Shown here: one piece after another, positions 17,745 through 29,483 of the stretch | Numbering within the stretch: the first letter of the stretch is position 1 | Layout: each line of letters begins with the position of its first letter | Assembly (NCBI GenBank): GCA_029246925.1 | Contig: JAQWMF010000039.1 | Location: 1-47,567 of the forward strand | Source: Porticoccaceae bacterium | Lineage (GTDB): Bacteria > Pseudomonadota > Gammaproteobacteria > Pseudomonadales > Porticoccaceae | DNA length: 47,567 bases | Reading direction: 5' to 3' | Translations under genes and position numbers: made by a program | The notes under the pieces: generated by a model | Seen by the model: only the letters and a program-made list of their open reading frames with translations | Databases searched by the model: none | Told to the model about the DNA's origin: nothing

Positions 17745-18266
17745 TTAAACCACTCTTACGTTTGTATTACTTGAGCGACTTAAACTGGCTAAGGGGAGAA
17801 CTGCTCTAACTTTTTGACTCAGAATATTAATAAGAACAATGGCTCTAGAATCGCCATCAATTTGCGAGAAAACTGCGTTGAGACCACGAAATGGTCCATC
17901 TAAAACCTGCAACTGATCACCTTTTTCTGGGAGGTCAGTAATCATACTGTTGTCACTTTGATCAACGCGCTCTTTTAATTGCGCTATTAACTGATCTGGA
18001 ACCGCAGAGGGCGTGCTACCAAAGGAAACAATTCTATTGACCCCACGCGTGTAATTTATTGATAGAGCAGAAACATTCTCTTGATCAACCTGCACAAACA
18101 AATAATTTGGAAACAGTACCTCTTTGGAGACTTTGCGCTTACCGCGGCAAAGTTTTTCCACAAAAACTTTGGGACAGAAAGCATTAACCCCCTGTCTTTC
18201 AAGGTTTTCAAGCGCCCTATCCTCTTGTTGCGGCTTTGTTTGTACTAAAAACCAACCATTATTCAC
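17745..18266 (-). CDS. rfaH: transcription antiterminator RfaH
   Basis: This is a 173-aa NusG paralogue with an N-terminal NGN domain (WFLVQTKPQQEDRALENLERQG, then VLFPNYLFVQVD) and a C-terminal KOW-type domain (GDQLQVLDGPFRGLNAVF). The start WFLVQTKPQQEDRA and the short length separate RfaH from housekeeping NusG. RfaH is recruited to paused polymerase at ops sites and prevents Rho termination in long polysaccharide operons. It lies 32 bp after cpsG and before the SLBB gene. GTG at 18264-18266 is used as start. An ops-like site is seen at 3649-3660. Confidence 0.92.
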   Translation of the reverse strand: MNNGWFLVQTKPQQEDRALENLERQGVNAFCPKVFVEKLCRGKRKVSKEVLFPNYLFVQVDQENVSALSINYTRGVNRIVSFGSTPSAVPDQLIAQLKERVDQSDNSMITDLPEKGDQLQVLDGPFRGLNAVFSQIDGDSRAIVLINILSQKVRAVLPLASLSRSSNTNVRVV

Positions 18267-18298
18267 GGTTATTACTCTTTAATTGGAGTATGTTTAAT

Positions 18299-19672
18299 TT
18301 ACACTGTTTCAATCAAAGCTAAAAGTGCATCTTGGTTTTGTTTTAAAATCTGCTCATCACCACGCGACTCAATATTCAGTCGGATAACTGGCTCAGTATT
18401 GCTCATTCGCAAATTAAATCGCCACTCTGGGAATTCCATAGACACGCCATCGGTAGTATCGACTACCAAGGCTTGGTCTTGATATTTTTCTGTCACAACA
18501 GCAATCACTGCTTTTGCATCAGATACTTTGCGATTTATTTCGCCTGGCGATGGATAGGCTTCAACCATCTGCTTCACTAATTCGGACAATGGTTTGCCCG
18601 TTTTGCTAATCATTTCTAAAACCAGCAACCAAGGAATCATACCGCTATCGCAATAGAAGAAATCTCTGAAGTAATGGTGAGCACTCATTTCGCCGCCATA
18701 CACAGCATCTTCTAAGCGCATACGCTCCTTGATAAAGGCATGTCCTGTTTTAGACTGTATCGCTTCACCGCCACCGCGCTTAGCTACATCGATGGTATTC
18801 CATGTTAAACGTGGATCATGTACAACTTTAGCCCCTGGATTTTTGCTTAAAAATGCCTCAGCCAGAAGACCCACTATATAGTAGCCCTCAATAAAATTGC
18901 CTTTCTCATCCACCAAGAAACAGCGATCAAAGTCACCATCCCAAGCAATGCCCATATCCGCTTTATGCTCTAACACTGCATCGATAGTTGGCGCACGATT
19001 TTCATGAAGAATAGGATTGGGAATCCCATTGGGAAAGTTGCCATCCTGTTGATTAAATATTTTTACAATCTCAACCGGTACACCAGCGGTTTTAAAACGT
19101 TGCTCAATAGCATCTACCACATGACCTGCCGCACCATTGCCCGCGTTCATAACCAACTTAATCGGCTTGATGGAACTCAGATCAATATAGTCCAGCAAAT
19201 GATCTAGGTATGGCGCCAAAATGGATACCTGTTTAATGCTACCTCTAGCGCTTTCCTCAACTGCAGGAAAATTATTTTCTTCCGCCGTTGCTTTAATTTG
19301 CAATAGACCAGTATCTGAGCTGATTGGCTTAGAATTTTCCCTAACCGGCTTCATACCATTGTAATCAAGCGGGTTATGGCTAGCCGTTACCTCAATACCA
19401 CCATCGGTTTCTAGGTAAGAGGTAGCAAAATAAACCTCTTCTGTCCCCACTACACCAATATCGATAACATCGGCACCTGTATCACGAATGCCATTGGCTA
19501 AAGCCTGCTTAAGCGATTCACTGGTTAAACGCACATCACCGCCTAGCACGACATTTTTAGGCTTTAAAAACTCAGCATAAGCTCGGCCAATTCTGTAGGC
19601 AATTTCTTCATCGAGCTCTGTACCGAGCTGGCCTCGGATATCATAGGCTTTAAAACAAGTTAGTTCAGACAT
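18299..19672 (-). CDS. cpsG: phosphomannomutase
   Basis: This is a 457-aa alpha-D-phosphohexomutase of the CpsG/ManB type, converting mannose-6-P to mannose-1-P for GDP-mannose-derived sugars. It opens [14 protein letters not shown]. It carries the phosphoserine loop TASHNP (near residue 98), the metal loop WDGDFDRC (near 243), the sugar-binding loop GGEMSAHHY (near 325) and the phosphate-binding loop [14 protein letters not shown] (near 428). The pattern follows enterobacterial CpsG over its whole length more closely than the AlgC dual enzyme. It is the first gene of the leftward EPS unit and has its own promoter and a structured leader. Confidence 0.93.
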   Translation of the reverse strand: MSELTCFKAYDIRGQLGTELDEEIAYRIGRAYAEFLKPKNVVLGGDVRLTSESLKQALANGIRDTGADVIDIGVVGTEEVYFATSYLETDGGIEVTASHNPLDYNGMKPVRENSKPISSDTGLLQIKATAEENNFPAVEESARGSIKQVSILAPYLDHLLDYIDLSSIKPIKLVMNAGNGAAGHVVDAIEQRFKTAGVPVEIVKIFNQQDGNFPNGIPNPILHENRAPTIDAVLEHKADMGIAWDGDFDRCFLVDEKGNFIEGYYIVGLLAEAFLSKNPGAKVVHDPRLTWNTIDVAKRGGGEAIQSKTGHAFIKERMRLEDAVYGGEMSAHHYFRDFFYCDSGMIPWLLVLEMISKTGKPLSELVKQMVEAYPSPGEINRKVSDAKAVIAVVTEKYQDQALVVDTTDGVSMEFPEWRFNLRMSNTEPVIRLNIESRGDEQILKQNQDALLALIETV

Positions 19673-19730
19673 TGTGCGGCTTTCTCCTATCTACTTAGAG
19701 CACCCCAGGGGCGATCTATCAATAAACTAT

Positions 19731-19803
19731 AGCCCGCCACAACTAATGATCGGTATGTTTCACTACTATAGTGCTACGCGGGCTTTTAAAGCGCGCGATT
19801 ATA
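19731..19803 (-). promoter_or_regulatory. promoter -10 and structured leader of cpsG
   Basis: A -10 box TATAAT lies at 19798-19803 on the minus strand; its -35 box is poor. The predicted RNA of about 118 nt can pair AGCCCGC (19778-19784) with GCGGGCT (19731-19737). The enclosed loop holds a small hairpin CACTA-TAG-TAGTG (19761-19773). The structure is not followed by a T-run and does not match a riboswitch I know. Confidence 0.45.
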
Positions 19804-19888
19804 CCTAATCTGTAAGATTTGTTGTTAAGAATTTTCCGCAGCCAGACACAGGATCAAAAAAAACCACAAATTTAATGATTTAATGGGC

Positions 19889-20281
19889 TCAATCGAAACT
19901 TATTTTTCGTTTATTTGCCTCTATTTTTGCGATCCCCACTCCGGAAACCGCTTTTAATTGTTCAAAATTCTGATAAGGGCCTTGCTGCTGCCTTCTCTGG
20001 ACAATTCGACGCGCTATGGCCTCGCCTATCCCCTCAAGTTTTTCAGCAATCTCCGCAGCAGACGCAGAATTTATACGCACTGGCTTAATTGATACAGCAT
20101 CAACTGGGTTACTTTTAGCATCAGGGCGCTTAATCTTTGGATGGTTAACAGGAATTTCTTTATTTGTGGCAATTAAACCCTCATCGCCTGTGGTTTGCAT
20201 AATCCCTCTAAGTAAAGCTAAAACGAATATCATGGCGAGTACCACTAAAAGTACAGATCTTTGATTAACAGTTACCTTCAC
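19889..20281 (-). CDS. ComEA-family helix-hairpin-helix protein
   Basis: This is a 130-aa protein with one N-terminal membrane or signal helix (about residues 9-28, LLVVLAMIFVLALLRGI), a short linker and a C-terminal tandem helix-hairpin-helix region (about 68-130, INSASAAEIAEKLEGIGEAI and FEQLKAVSGVGIAKI). This is the ComEA layout: a periplasmic double-stranded DNA-binding protein used in natural transformation. Translation starts at GTG 20279-20281 behind AAGGAG. It stands upstream of cpsG on the same strand, but a promoter and structured leader lie between them, so it is probably separate. Confidence 0.85.
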   Translation of the reverse strand: MKVTVNQRSVLLVVLAMIFVLALLRGIMQTTGDEGLIATNKEIPVNHPKIKRPDAKSNPVDAVSIKPVRINSASAAEIAEKLEGIGEAIARRIVQRRQQQGPYQNFEQLKAVSGVGIAKIEANKRKISFD

Positions 20282-20447
20282 AGTTGTTCTCCTTAACAGT
20301 TTAAAAAAAATAATATTCTTATTAATTATGGCAAATATTTAACTAAAAACTGGGAAAAAACCGTCGACTGGTTCTCAAAAAAAGAGCTAAATCGTATTAT
20401 CTGCGCAATAAAACACAGAGTTCTACCATCAACACTAAGGAATCAAT

Positions 20448-21341
20448 CTAAGAAAATAACTCGGAAAGGAAAATCACAATGCAATCAAGCAATATAACCA
20501 TCGCAAAAATTAGCTTTAATGGTGATTTTTTAAACATATTTTGACCGCTGGTTTGCTTGACCTCTGCTTCAATATGTTTAGCAATTTTTACACCATAACG
20601 CCCACCTAAGATGACACCTGGAACGGTAAATACTAATAATTCCCATGGAATTCCACCCAAATTAAAATGAAAGATAAAACCAGCAATTGAGCTAATCGCC
20701 AGAACGGCAACACCAGTGCCAATCGCTATATCAAGTCTTAATCTGTAAAAAAATAATAAATATAATGCGACAATTTCTCCAACACCAATTGCCGTCCAGC
20801 CTGTAATTAGACCCCCTGTAAATACTGATAAAGCAAAAAAAACAGACACCGTATTAAGCGTAAACTTAGCCATGTGCTGCTCATCGGATACTTTGAGCCT
20901 CATCTCTAAAATTAATGCGATAAAAACACCCAAGGATATGAGTGCGAATAAAGGTTTTATGTAATTTGAGGGTACTACCCAAATATAGGTTGCAAACCAA
21001 ACACCTAAAACACTGGCGGTAGATGCTAAAATAAATGCCCTTTTATCAATATATTTTCGCCCCCAGGCCAATGCACCTGAGGTCATCCCAAAAGCCTGCG
21101 TGGCAATACTTAGCTTTAGCGCCATTGCCGGCGCTAGCTTATAAACAAAAATAAATAGCGGCATAAATAAAAAACCACCACCTATAGCTGTGGCATTGGC
21201 CACTGAAGCAGCAAAAAATGCTACCATGCTTAGAATAATTTTTGCGCCAAAAAAATATCCGCTCAGTAATACCAAAACAGTCAGGAGTAATATTTTTAAC
21301 AAAAAATTTTCTATGATCAGGCTGTTTAAAATGCCTTTCAT
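20448..21341 (-). CDS. TauE/SafE-family sulfite/anion exporter
   Basis: This is a polytopic inner-membrane protein of 297 aa with about eight hydrophobic segments. It carries Gly-rich repeats typical of TauE/SafE transporters (ATAIGGGFLFMPLF in the first half, TGWTAIGVGEIVALY and VPGVILGGRYG in the second). The family exports sulfite, sulfoacetate or other small organosulfur anions. The substrate is not predictable here because no sulfur-metabolism gene is next to it. It is divergent from the metallopeptidase gene at 21456, with a 114-bp shared promoter region. Confidence 0.85.
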   Translation of the reverse strand: MKGILNSLIIENFLLKILLLTVLVLLSGYFFGAKIILSMVAFFAASVANATAIGGGFLFMPLFIFVYKLAPAMALKLSIATQAFGMTSGALAWGRKYIDKRAFILASTASVLGVWFATYIWVVPSNYIKPLFALISLGVFIALILEMRLKVSDEQHMAKFTLNTVSVFFALSVFTGGLITGWTAIGVGEIVALYLLFFYRLRLDIAIGTGVAVLAISSIAGFIFHFNLGGIPWELLVFTVPGVILGGRYGVKIAKHIEAEVKQTSGQNMFKKSPLKLIFAMVILLDCIVIFLSELFS

Positions 21342-21455
21342 ACGTTTATTTATTCCTTAAATTAGACCAGTTAATAATATTGGGCGTATTTTTAGGTATC
21401 TTTTTACTCTATTATAAAGCGCAAGTCGAAAAGAATAATTAATAAGAGGTCGTTT

Positions 21456-23579
21456 ATGGCTCGGTTCTTTAAGGTTTATCTTATCAGCATGACCCTAATC
21501 GGGATTAGCGCCTGTGAATCCGACGACTCGAAAACGACGACCTATTCTACTCATTTCTCACCATCAACGAACAAAGATCAAAGCTATTCTAAGACGACTA
21601 GTAGAGCTTATCAAAGTGATGCCACTTTTCAGGCGAGCGACTCATATATTACTAAAAGTTTAAACGCTCAATCCACGGATAATGCATCCGGTTTATCACT
21701 GTCTTGGGATATTGATAACGATGGCAATGCGGATGCACTGACTGATGGTTTGTTACTCCTAAGATATACATTTGGACTAAGAGGAAACTCGCTATTAGAG
21801 GGTGCAATATCTGAGAATTCAACTCTTTCCACTGCAGAAGTGGAATCTTCGATTGAAGACTCTCTTGGTATTGCCGATATTGACGGTGATAATCAAGTCG
21901 ATGCACTGACTGATGGGTTAATTTTGCTTAGATACCTATTTGGTCTTACGGGTGACCCTCTTATTGTTGGCGCAATTTCACAAGGAGCCACTAGATCCTC
22001 TTACACTGACATTAGTGCCTATTTAATGAGCTACATGCCAAATGCCGTGAATGAGCCATCAACTGTTATCGTATCGGGCCGAGTAACCTTCGATCTAATA
22101 CCCTTTGAAACCTATGGCTATGGGCTTGACGATGACAGTCCTTACGCCTCCCCTGCTAGAGGTGTTCTGGTTGAGGCGTTGAATAATTCTGGAAATGTTG
22201 TTGTTTCAAACAATACCGATGAGGGCGGTAATTATTCCTTAGAAACCAACAAAGATCTTGAGTTACGCATTAGGGTATCTGCCAAAATGGTCAAAACTAG
22301 CAATGCAACCTGGGATATTCAAGTCAGTGACAACACCACAACCATAGGCAATGAGCACCCGCTTTATGTAACCGATAGCTCGCCATTTACATCGTCTGAA
22401 AATACAGTTAAAAATATTCATTTACCCGCTGGACGCAATGGTGAGAACGGTGGTATCAGATCTGCAGCTCCCTTTGCGATTCTTGACTCAATTTATGACA
22501 GCGTGCAAAAAGTGACTGCCATTCAGCCCAATGTGAACTTCCCACCTTTAGATATTTATTGGAGCCCAGATAACAATACCTCATCAGGCTCGTTTGAAAA
22601 TGGCGATATTGGCTCATCGTTTTTCCTCAGCCCGAAATCAATCTATATTTTAGGGGACGAAGATTCAGATACAGATGAATATGATCGTCATGTCATAGCG
22701 CATGAATGGATCCATTATTTTGAGGATAACTTTTCCCGTTCAGATTCTCTTGGAGGGCCGCATAGTCAAGAGGATCGCCTAGATATGCGAGTCGCCTTCA
22801 GTGAGGGCTTAGCTAATGCGTTATCGGCAGTTATAACCAGTGACTCAACCTACCGCGACAGTGATGCTTTTTTGCCATATTTTGGCTGGTCAATGAACCT
22901 TGAAAGTGCATATACACCCTACCCGGGTTGGTTTAGCGAAAGTTCAGTGCAAAGTATCATATACGACTTATACGATGCTAATTCAGATGGTGCAGACTAT
23001 ATCTCACTGGGATTTGGACCCATTTACAACGTATTAACTTCTGCTGATTATATCAATAACGACTACTTTATTAGCATCTTCCCCTTTGTGAATATTCTTA
23101 AAGATCAGCACCCTGCCAGTATTGATGACGCGATTAATAGCCTACTGAACGATCATCAAATTTTTGGCGCAGGCGATAATGGCGCTGAAGAAACCAATAG
23201 TGGTGGGATTGGCTCAAGTCTGCCTGTTTTTCGAGAAATTAGTGCCAATAATTCGCCTATAGAGATTTGCTATAACAATAATGCCGGCGTGCTTAATAAG
23301 CTGGGAAATCGGACCTATATTTTATTTAATGTACTCAGCGCAGGCATTTACCAAATCAGCTTATCGCCTAAAAGTATCACAGGTGCAACGGTAGATGCAG
23401 ATCTGTTGATTTTCAAATCGGGAACAACACTAGGGCAAGATTATTCACCTCAATATAATGGCTCCGCTTATCTAAATATATCCCTCACAACTGGCAAACA
23501 TATTATTGAAGCCGGTGTGTGGGACCCTGAACAGACAATTGCTTCAGGTAGCTATTGCTTTAACCTTGAGGTTAATTGA
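21456..23579 (+). CDS. lipoprotein metallopeptidase with paired dockerin-like calcium loops
   Basis: This is a 707-aa exported protein. The signal peptide is followed by Cys20 (GISAC, lipobox-like). Two dockerin/EF-hand-like repeats follow, about 60 residues apart: DIDNDGNADALTDGLLLLRY (about 82-101) and DIDGDNQVDALTDGLILLRY (about 145-164). Next comes a carboxypeptidase-regulatory-like beta-sandwich (about 205-330). The catalytic part has IAHEWIHYFED (HExxH at about 417-421) and a downstream FSEGLANALSA about 28 residues later, which supplies a Glu as third zinc ligand (gluzincin-like). A C-terminal domain follows. AGAGG precedes the ATG. It is likely cotranscribed with the lipoprotein gene at 23629. 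Confidence 0.8.
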   Translation: MARFFKVYLISMTLIGISACESDDSKTTTYSTHFSPSTNKDQSYSKTTSRAYQSDATFQASDSYITKSLNAQSTDNASGLSLSWDIDNDGNADALTDGLLLLRYTFGLRGNSLLEGAISENSTLSTAEVESSIEDSLGIADIDGDNQVDALTDGLILLRYLFGLTGDPLIVGAISQGATRSSYTDISAYLMSYMPNAVNEPSTVIVSGRVTFDLIPFETYGYGLDDDSPYASPARGVLVEALNNSGNVVVSNNTDEGGNYSLETNKDLELRIRVSAKMVKTSNATWDIQVSDNTTTIGNEHPLYVTDSSPFTSSENTVKNIHLPAGRNGENGGIRSAAPFAILDSIYDSVQKVTAIQPNVNFPPLDIYWSPDNNTSSGSFENGDIGSSFFLSPKSIYILGDEDSDTDEYDRHVIAHEWIHYFEDNFSRSDSLGGPHSQEDRLDMRVAFSEGLANALSAVITSDSTYRDSDAFLPYFGWSMNLESAYTPYPGWFSESSVQSIIYDLYDANSDGADYISLGFGPIYNVLTSADYINNDYFISIFPFVNILKDQHPASIDDAINSLLNDHQIFGAGDNGAEETNSGGIGSSLPVFREISANNSPIEICYNNNAGVLNKLGNRTYILFNVLSAGIYQISLSPKSITGATVDADLLIFKSGTTLGQDYSPQYNGSAYLNISLTTGKHIIEAGVWDPEQTIASGSYCFNLEVN

Positions 23580-23628
23580 ATTTAGAGTAAATTAAAGACC
23601 AAAGTTGACGAATAAAGAGGTAAAAGTT

Positions 23629-24165
23629 ATGAAATTAATTTCGATAGTCAGCCTTTTAAGCTGCCTTATATTTTTGGCTAGTTGTGATAAAAATGCCTCC
23701 AATCTAGTCATGGACGAAAAAAATCTCTCTCAGGCTACTCAGAGCTATCAAAAGCCGGGAGCGAATGTCAGACTATCTCATAATTATGATGGAACGACAG
23801 CTGTTGGAGAGATTGAGAATCTTCAGCTTAGTTTTACCGAGCAATATTCGTCAGGGAAGATGTATATTCGTCTTAAGCCAGATGCATCACTTACTATTGA
23901 ACCTGCAACCCAAAATTTTGTATTTTCTTTAGACAATGCAAAGTCCCATCCACTAGAGCTTTCGGTTAGCGCCAATTTTGCAGGTAAACATTTACTGAAT
24001 ATCCTTGCATCGGTGATAGGCGAAACAGGTCGGGTAAGCAATCGCGTTATGGCAATTGCTTTTTATGTGGGCGATAAAACCATTAAGCAAAGCAAAGCTC
24101 TAAATTCTGACGCCGCGAATAAGGTAATTATTTTACCTTCGCAGGAAAGTGGCGCTGAAATCTAG
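23629..24165 (+). CDS. small lipoprotein of unknown function
   Basis: The start at ATG 23629 is chosen over an ATG-like frame extension to 23605 because AGAGG sits 7 nt upstream and the signal peptide (MKLISIVSLLSCLIFLASC) then begins properly. The lipobox LASC gives Cys19. The mature protein of about 160 residues is mostly beta-strand-like, with no motif I recognise. It starts 49 bp after the metallopeptidase gene and is probably its operon partner, so an accessory or inhibitor role is possible (inference). Its stop codon is one base from the secF stop on the other strand, leaving no room for a terminator between the two genes. Confidence 0.7.
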   Translation: MKLISIVSLLSCLIFLASCDKNASNLVMDEKNLSQATQSYQKPGANVRLSHNYDGTTAVGEIENLQLSFTEQYSSGKMYIRLKPDASLTIEPATQNFVFSLDNAKSHPLELSVSANFAGKHLLNILASVIGETGRVSNRVMAIAFYVGDKTIKQSKALNSDAANKVIILPSQESGAEI

Positions 24166-24166
24166 T

Positions 24167-25081
24167 TTAGGGTAGATCGTCTACCAACTCACCTTCTTCA
24201 GGCTCGATCAAATCTTCGCGATCCACATTCATAGCCAGCATAACTGTTGCTGCAACATAGATGGATGAATAGGTACCAATACCCACACCAATCATCAGGG
24301 CAATCGCAAAGTTATGAATTAGCTCACCACCAAACAAAAATAGTGCCAATAACACCAACATGGTGGTCATTGAGGTATTAATGGTTCGCCATAGAGTTTG
24401 GGATAGAGATTCATTGATCACCTCAACCGAAGATGATTTGCGAATTTTTCTGAAGTTTTCTCGGATTCTATCCGATACCACAATGGTGTCGTTCAGCGAG
24501 TAACCTACCACCGCCAGCACTGCAGCTAACACAGTAAGATCAAATTCAAGACGTGTAATAGAGAAAATACCCAGTGTAATCACCACATCATGAACTAAGG
24601 CTAATACCGCACCCACAGAGAACTTAAATTGGAAGCGAATAGCAACATAGAGCATTACCACAGCCAGAGCAATCAACATGCCTAGACCACCTTTATCGCG
24701 CAGCTCCTCACCAATCTGCGGGCCAACAAAATCCACACGGCGCAAATCTATTTCTTCATCACTTATTTTAAGTACCGAATAGAGTCGATCTGCAAGCCCC
24801 TGATCGGGCTGGCCCTGCATACGAATAAGCACATCGGTTTCAGAGCCAAAATGAACCACTACAGGATCATCAAAGCCTTCATTTTTTAGATGTTGGCGTA
24901 ACTCAGCTACATCGACAGGCTTTTCATAGCCCACTTCAACTTGAGTTCCCCCAGAAAAATCCAGACCTAACACCAACCCCTGCGTAAATAATGATGCAGC
25001 TGAGGCCAATAGTAAAATACCGGAAAAAATTAACGCATAGCGGCGCAAGCCCATAAAATTATAAATTTTTAATTCACTCAT
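24167..25081 (-). CDS. secF: protein translocase subunit SecF
   Basis: SecF with SecD forms the periplasmic motor that uses the proton gradient to complete Sec protein export. The 304-aa product has six expected TM segments, the first near 11-30, and the family motifs LGLDFSGGTQVEVGY and YSLNDTIVVSDRIREN. A longer frame reaches 25135, but ATG 25081 has AGGA at correct spacing and gives the usual start MSELKIYNFMGLRRYA. The gap to secD is 10 bp, so the two are cotranscribed. Confidence 0.97.
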   Translation of the reverse strand: MSELKIYNFMGLRRYALIFSGILLLASAASLFTQGLVLGLDFSGGTQVEVGYEKPVDVAELRQHLKNEGFDDPVVVHFGSETDVLIRMQGQPDQGLADRLYSVLKISDEEIDLRRVDFVGPQIGEELRDKGGLGMLIALAVVMLYVAIRFQFKFSVGAVLALVHDVVITLGIFSITRLEFDLTVLAAVLAVVGYSLNDTIVVSDRIRENFRKIRKSSSVEVINESLSQTLWRTINTSMTTMLVLLALFLFGGELIHNFAIALMIGVGIGTYSSIYVAATVMLAMNVDREDLIEPEEGELVDDLP

Positions 25082-25091
25082 TTTCCTAGTC

Positions 25092-26933
25092 CTATATCCA
25101 TAATTTGTCGACTTTGCGACCACCGACAATGGCATTCACTAAACCGCGGGTTAAAACGATTGAAGTAAACATGGAGGTCAAAATACCGATTGATAGGGTT
25201 ACTGCAAACCCTTGAACTGGCCCTGAACCAATTAGGAACAATATCACCGCGACAATTAAGGTAGTGATATTGGCATCTAAAATTGAGACAAAAGCACGAT
25301 CATAGCCAGCACTAATAGCCCCTTGGACTGACGCGCCAGAGGCTAACTCTTCCCGAATGCGCGAGAAAATAAGTACATTGGCATCCACCGCCATACCCAC
25401 AGTTAAAACAATACCGGCAATGCCCGGCAAGGTTAGGGTCGCACCTAGTAGCGACATACAACCAACCAAGAGCAATAAGTTCATGCTCAGGGCAACATTA
25501 GCTAAAACACCAAAGCCCCGATATACAAGGATCATAAATAACAGCACCATGGTCATACCGATGGAAACTGACTTTACTCCCAATTGAATATTATCTGCGC
25601 CCAATGATGGCCCAATGGTACGCTCTTCAACAATGTACATGGGTGCTGCAAGAGCGCCTGCTCTTAGTAAAAGAGCTAGCTCAGACGATTCGCGCTGGCT
25701 ATCTAAGCCGGTAATACGGAACGATTTTCCCAGCTGACTCTGCACTGTCGCCAAACTAATAATATGTTTTTCTACAAATGGCACTGGGGTTATTTGCATA
25801 TCGCCATTACTACCAAGGGATTTTTCTAACTTGGTTTTGTACTCAATAAACAGAACACCCAACTTACGACCCACATTATCTCTAGTGGAATGACCCATCT
25901 GCCAGCCGCCTTTGGTATCCAAGGTGATATTGACCTGTGGGCGACCATTTTCATCATAGCTTGCGCGCGCATCAGTGACATTTTCACCCGTAATCACTGG
26001 GCTTGCCTCTAACCTAGCCTCTAGGGATCTGCCATCGCGAAATTCAAATACCTCACCTATTCGACCTTCAGCCTCTAAGCGAAATTCCAAATTGGCAGTT
26101 TTACCAATAATTCTTTTGGCCTCTGCAGTGTCTTGAACGCCAGGCAACTCAACCACAATACGATTTTTACCCTGACGCGATACCAACGGCTCAGAAACAC
26201 CCAGCTCATTGACTCGATTACGTAATGAGGTAAGGTTTTGCTTAATAGCATTATCTTCAATTTGGCTAGTAGCTATATCACTCAGCTGTAGCACTAGAGT
26301 CAAAGGATTCTGACCCTGTTTATTCTGCGGTTGCAGATCGCGAAAATTGGCTCGAATCAAGCTAGTCGCCTGCTCAACCTGCTGTTCATTGCGAAACCGA
26401 CCAATAATTTTTTGGCCTTTTAACTCGAAACTTCTGTATCTAATTTTTTCTTCTCGAAGACTGGATTTAACTTCCTGTAAATCACCCTCCAATCGGGTAG
26501 TCAGTGCGGCATTGAGATCAACCTCTAATAGAAAGTGGACACCGCCACTAAGATCCAAGCCCAACTTCATCGGCGAGCCGCCCAAATCACTCAACCACTG
26601 CGGAGTCGTTGGGGCTAGATTAAGGGCAACAATATATTCACCGCCCATCTCAGCCTGAACCACCTCTTTGGCGCGCATCTGCAGTTCGCTATCAATCAGT
26701 CGAATTAGCGCAGTCTCACCATCGGCTTCACCGGCAAAATACTCTATTTGCGCTTCGCCCAGAGCTTGCTCGACTTTCTTTAGTACCGCCTGATCGATCT
26801 GCATAGCACTGCTTTGTCCAGATAACTGCAATGCTGGATCTGGCGGGTAGAGATTGGGGGCAGCATAGATAAACGCAAACACAACCACCGCGAGAATCAT
26901 TAGGTTTTTCCACAGAGGAAATTTATTGGGCAT
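25092..26933 (-). CDS. secD: protein translocase subunit SecD
   Basis: This is a 613-aa inner-membrane protein with a TM helix near residues 10-25, a large periplasmic region and five C-terminal TM helices. Family markers are MKLGLDLSGGVHFLLEVD (near 122), the P1 base motif VELPGVQD and TVGMAVDANVLIFSRIREEL in TM4. The length matches gammaproteobacterial SecD. Normally yajC lies between tgt and secD; here the 143-bp gap upstream has no yajC-like frame. Confidence 0.97.
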   Translation of the reverse strand: MPNKFPLWKNLMILAVVVFAFIYAAPNLYPPDPALQLSGQSSAMQIDQAVLKKVEQALGEAQIEYFAGEADGETALIRLIDSELQMRAKEVVQAEMGGEYIVALNLAPTTPQWLSDLGGSPMKLGLDLSGGVHFLLEVDLNAALTTRLEGDLQEVKSSLREEKIRYRSFELKGQKIIGRFRNEQQVEQATSLIRANFRDLQPQNKQGQNPLTLVLQLSDIATSQIEDNAIKQNLTSLRNRVNELGVSEPLVSRQGKNRIVVELPGVQDTAEAKRIIGKTANLEFRLEAEGRIGEVFEFRDGRSLEARLEASPVITGENVTDARASYDENGRPQVNITLDTKGGWQMGHSTRDNVGRKLGVLFIEYKTKLEKSLGSNGDMQITPVPFVEKHIISLATVQSQLGKSFRITGLDSQRESSELALLLRAGALAAPMYIVEERTIGPSLGADNIQLGVKSVSIGMTMVLLFMILVYRGFGVLANVALSMNLLLLVGCMSLLGATLTLPGIAGIVLTVGMAVDANVLIFSRIREELASGASVQGAISAGYDRAFVSILDANITTLIVAVILFLIGSGPVQGFAVTLSIGILTSMFTSIVLTRGLVNAIVGGRKVDKLWI

Positions 26934-27076
26934 TCTGTCTTCCTTTTATTCCTTAATTACCCCCGTATAAATACCGAGATAGCTGAATAGCGAGGCATTA
27001 TAGCCATATTAGTTCATATTGGGGCATATTTAACGAATTAAACCCCATTGAAACCCATTTTAGTAACAAACCAATT

Positions 27077-29252
<2,176 letters not shown>

Positions 29253-29382
29253 TAAAAAACTATCAATTGAGTGAATTTTGTAAGGTCGCAAGGGTATAGA
29301 AAATCACCTCAAACGCCAACTTTTTTAACAAAATACATCAACATAGGTTGTTGACCAAAGACCGATCACTGCCAGAGTGGTG

Positions 29383-29431
29383 GCAATGTTTTTCTCCTGC
29401 AAACATTGCATTCCCGCCATCCATGGCGGTC
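29383..29431 (+). repeat. two-hairpin insertion in the D-arm of the tRNA-Leu pseudogene
   Basis: This 49-bp insert between GCCAGAGTGGTG and AAATTGGTAGAC holds two perfect inverted repeats. The first is GCAATGTTT / AAACATTGC (29383-29391 and 29401-29409) with a 9-nt loop. The second is CCGCCAT / ATGGCGG (29414-29420 and 29423-29429) with a 2-nt loop. No other copy was seen in the window. Confidence 0.75.
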
Positions 29432-29483
29432 AAATTGGTAGACAGATTCAAAATCCCCCGCCCTTAAAAGCGTGCCGGTTCGA

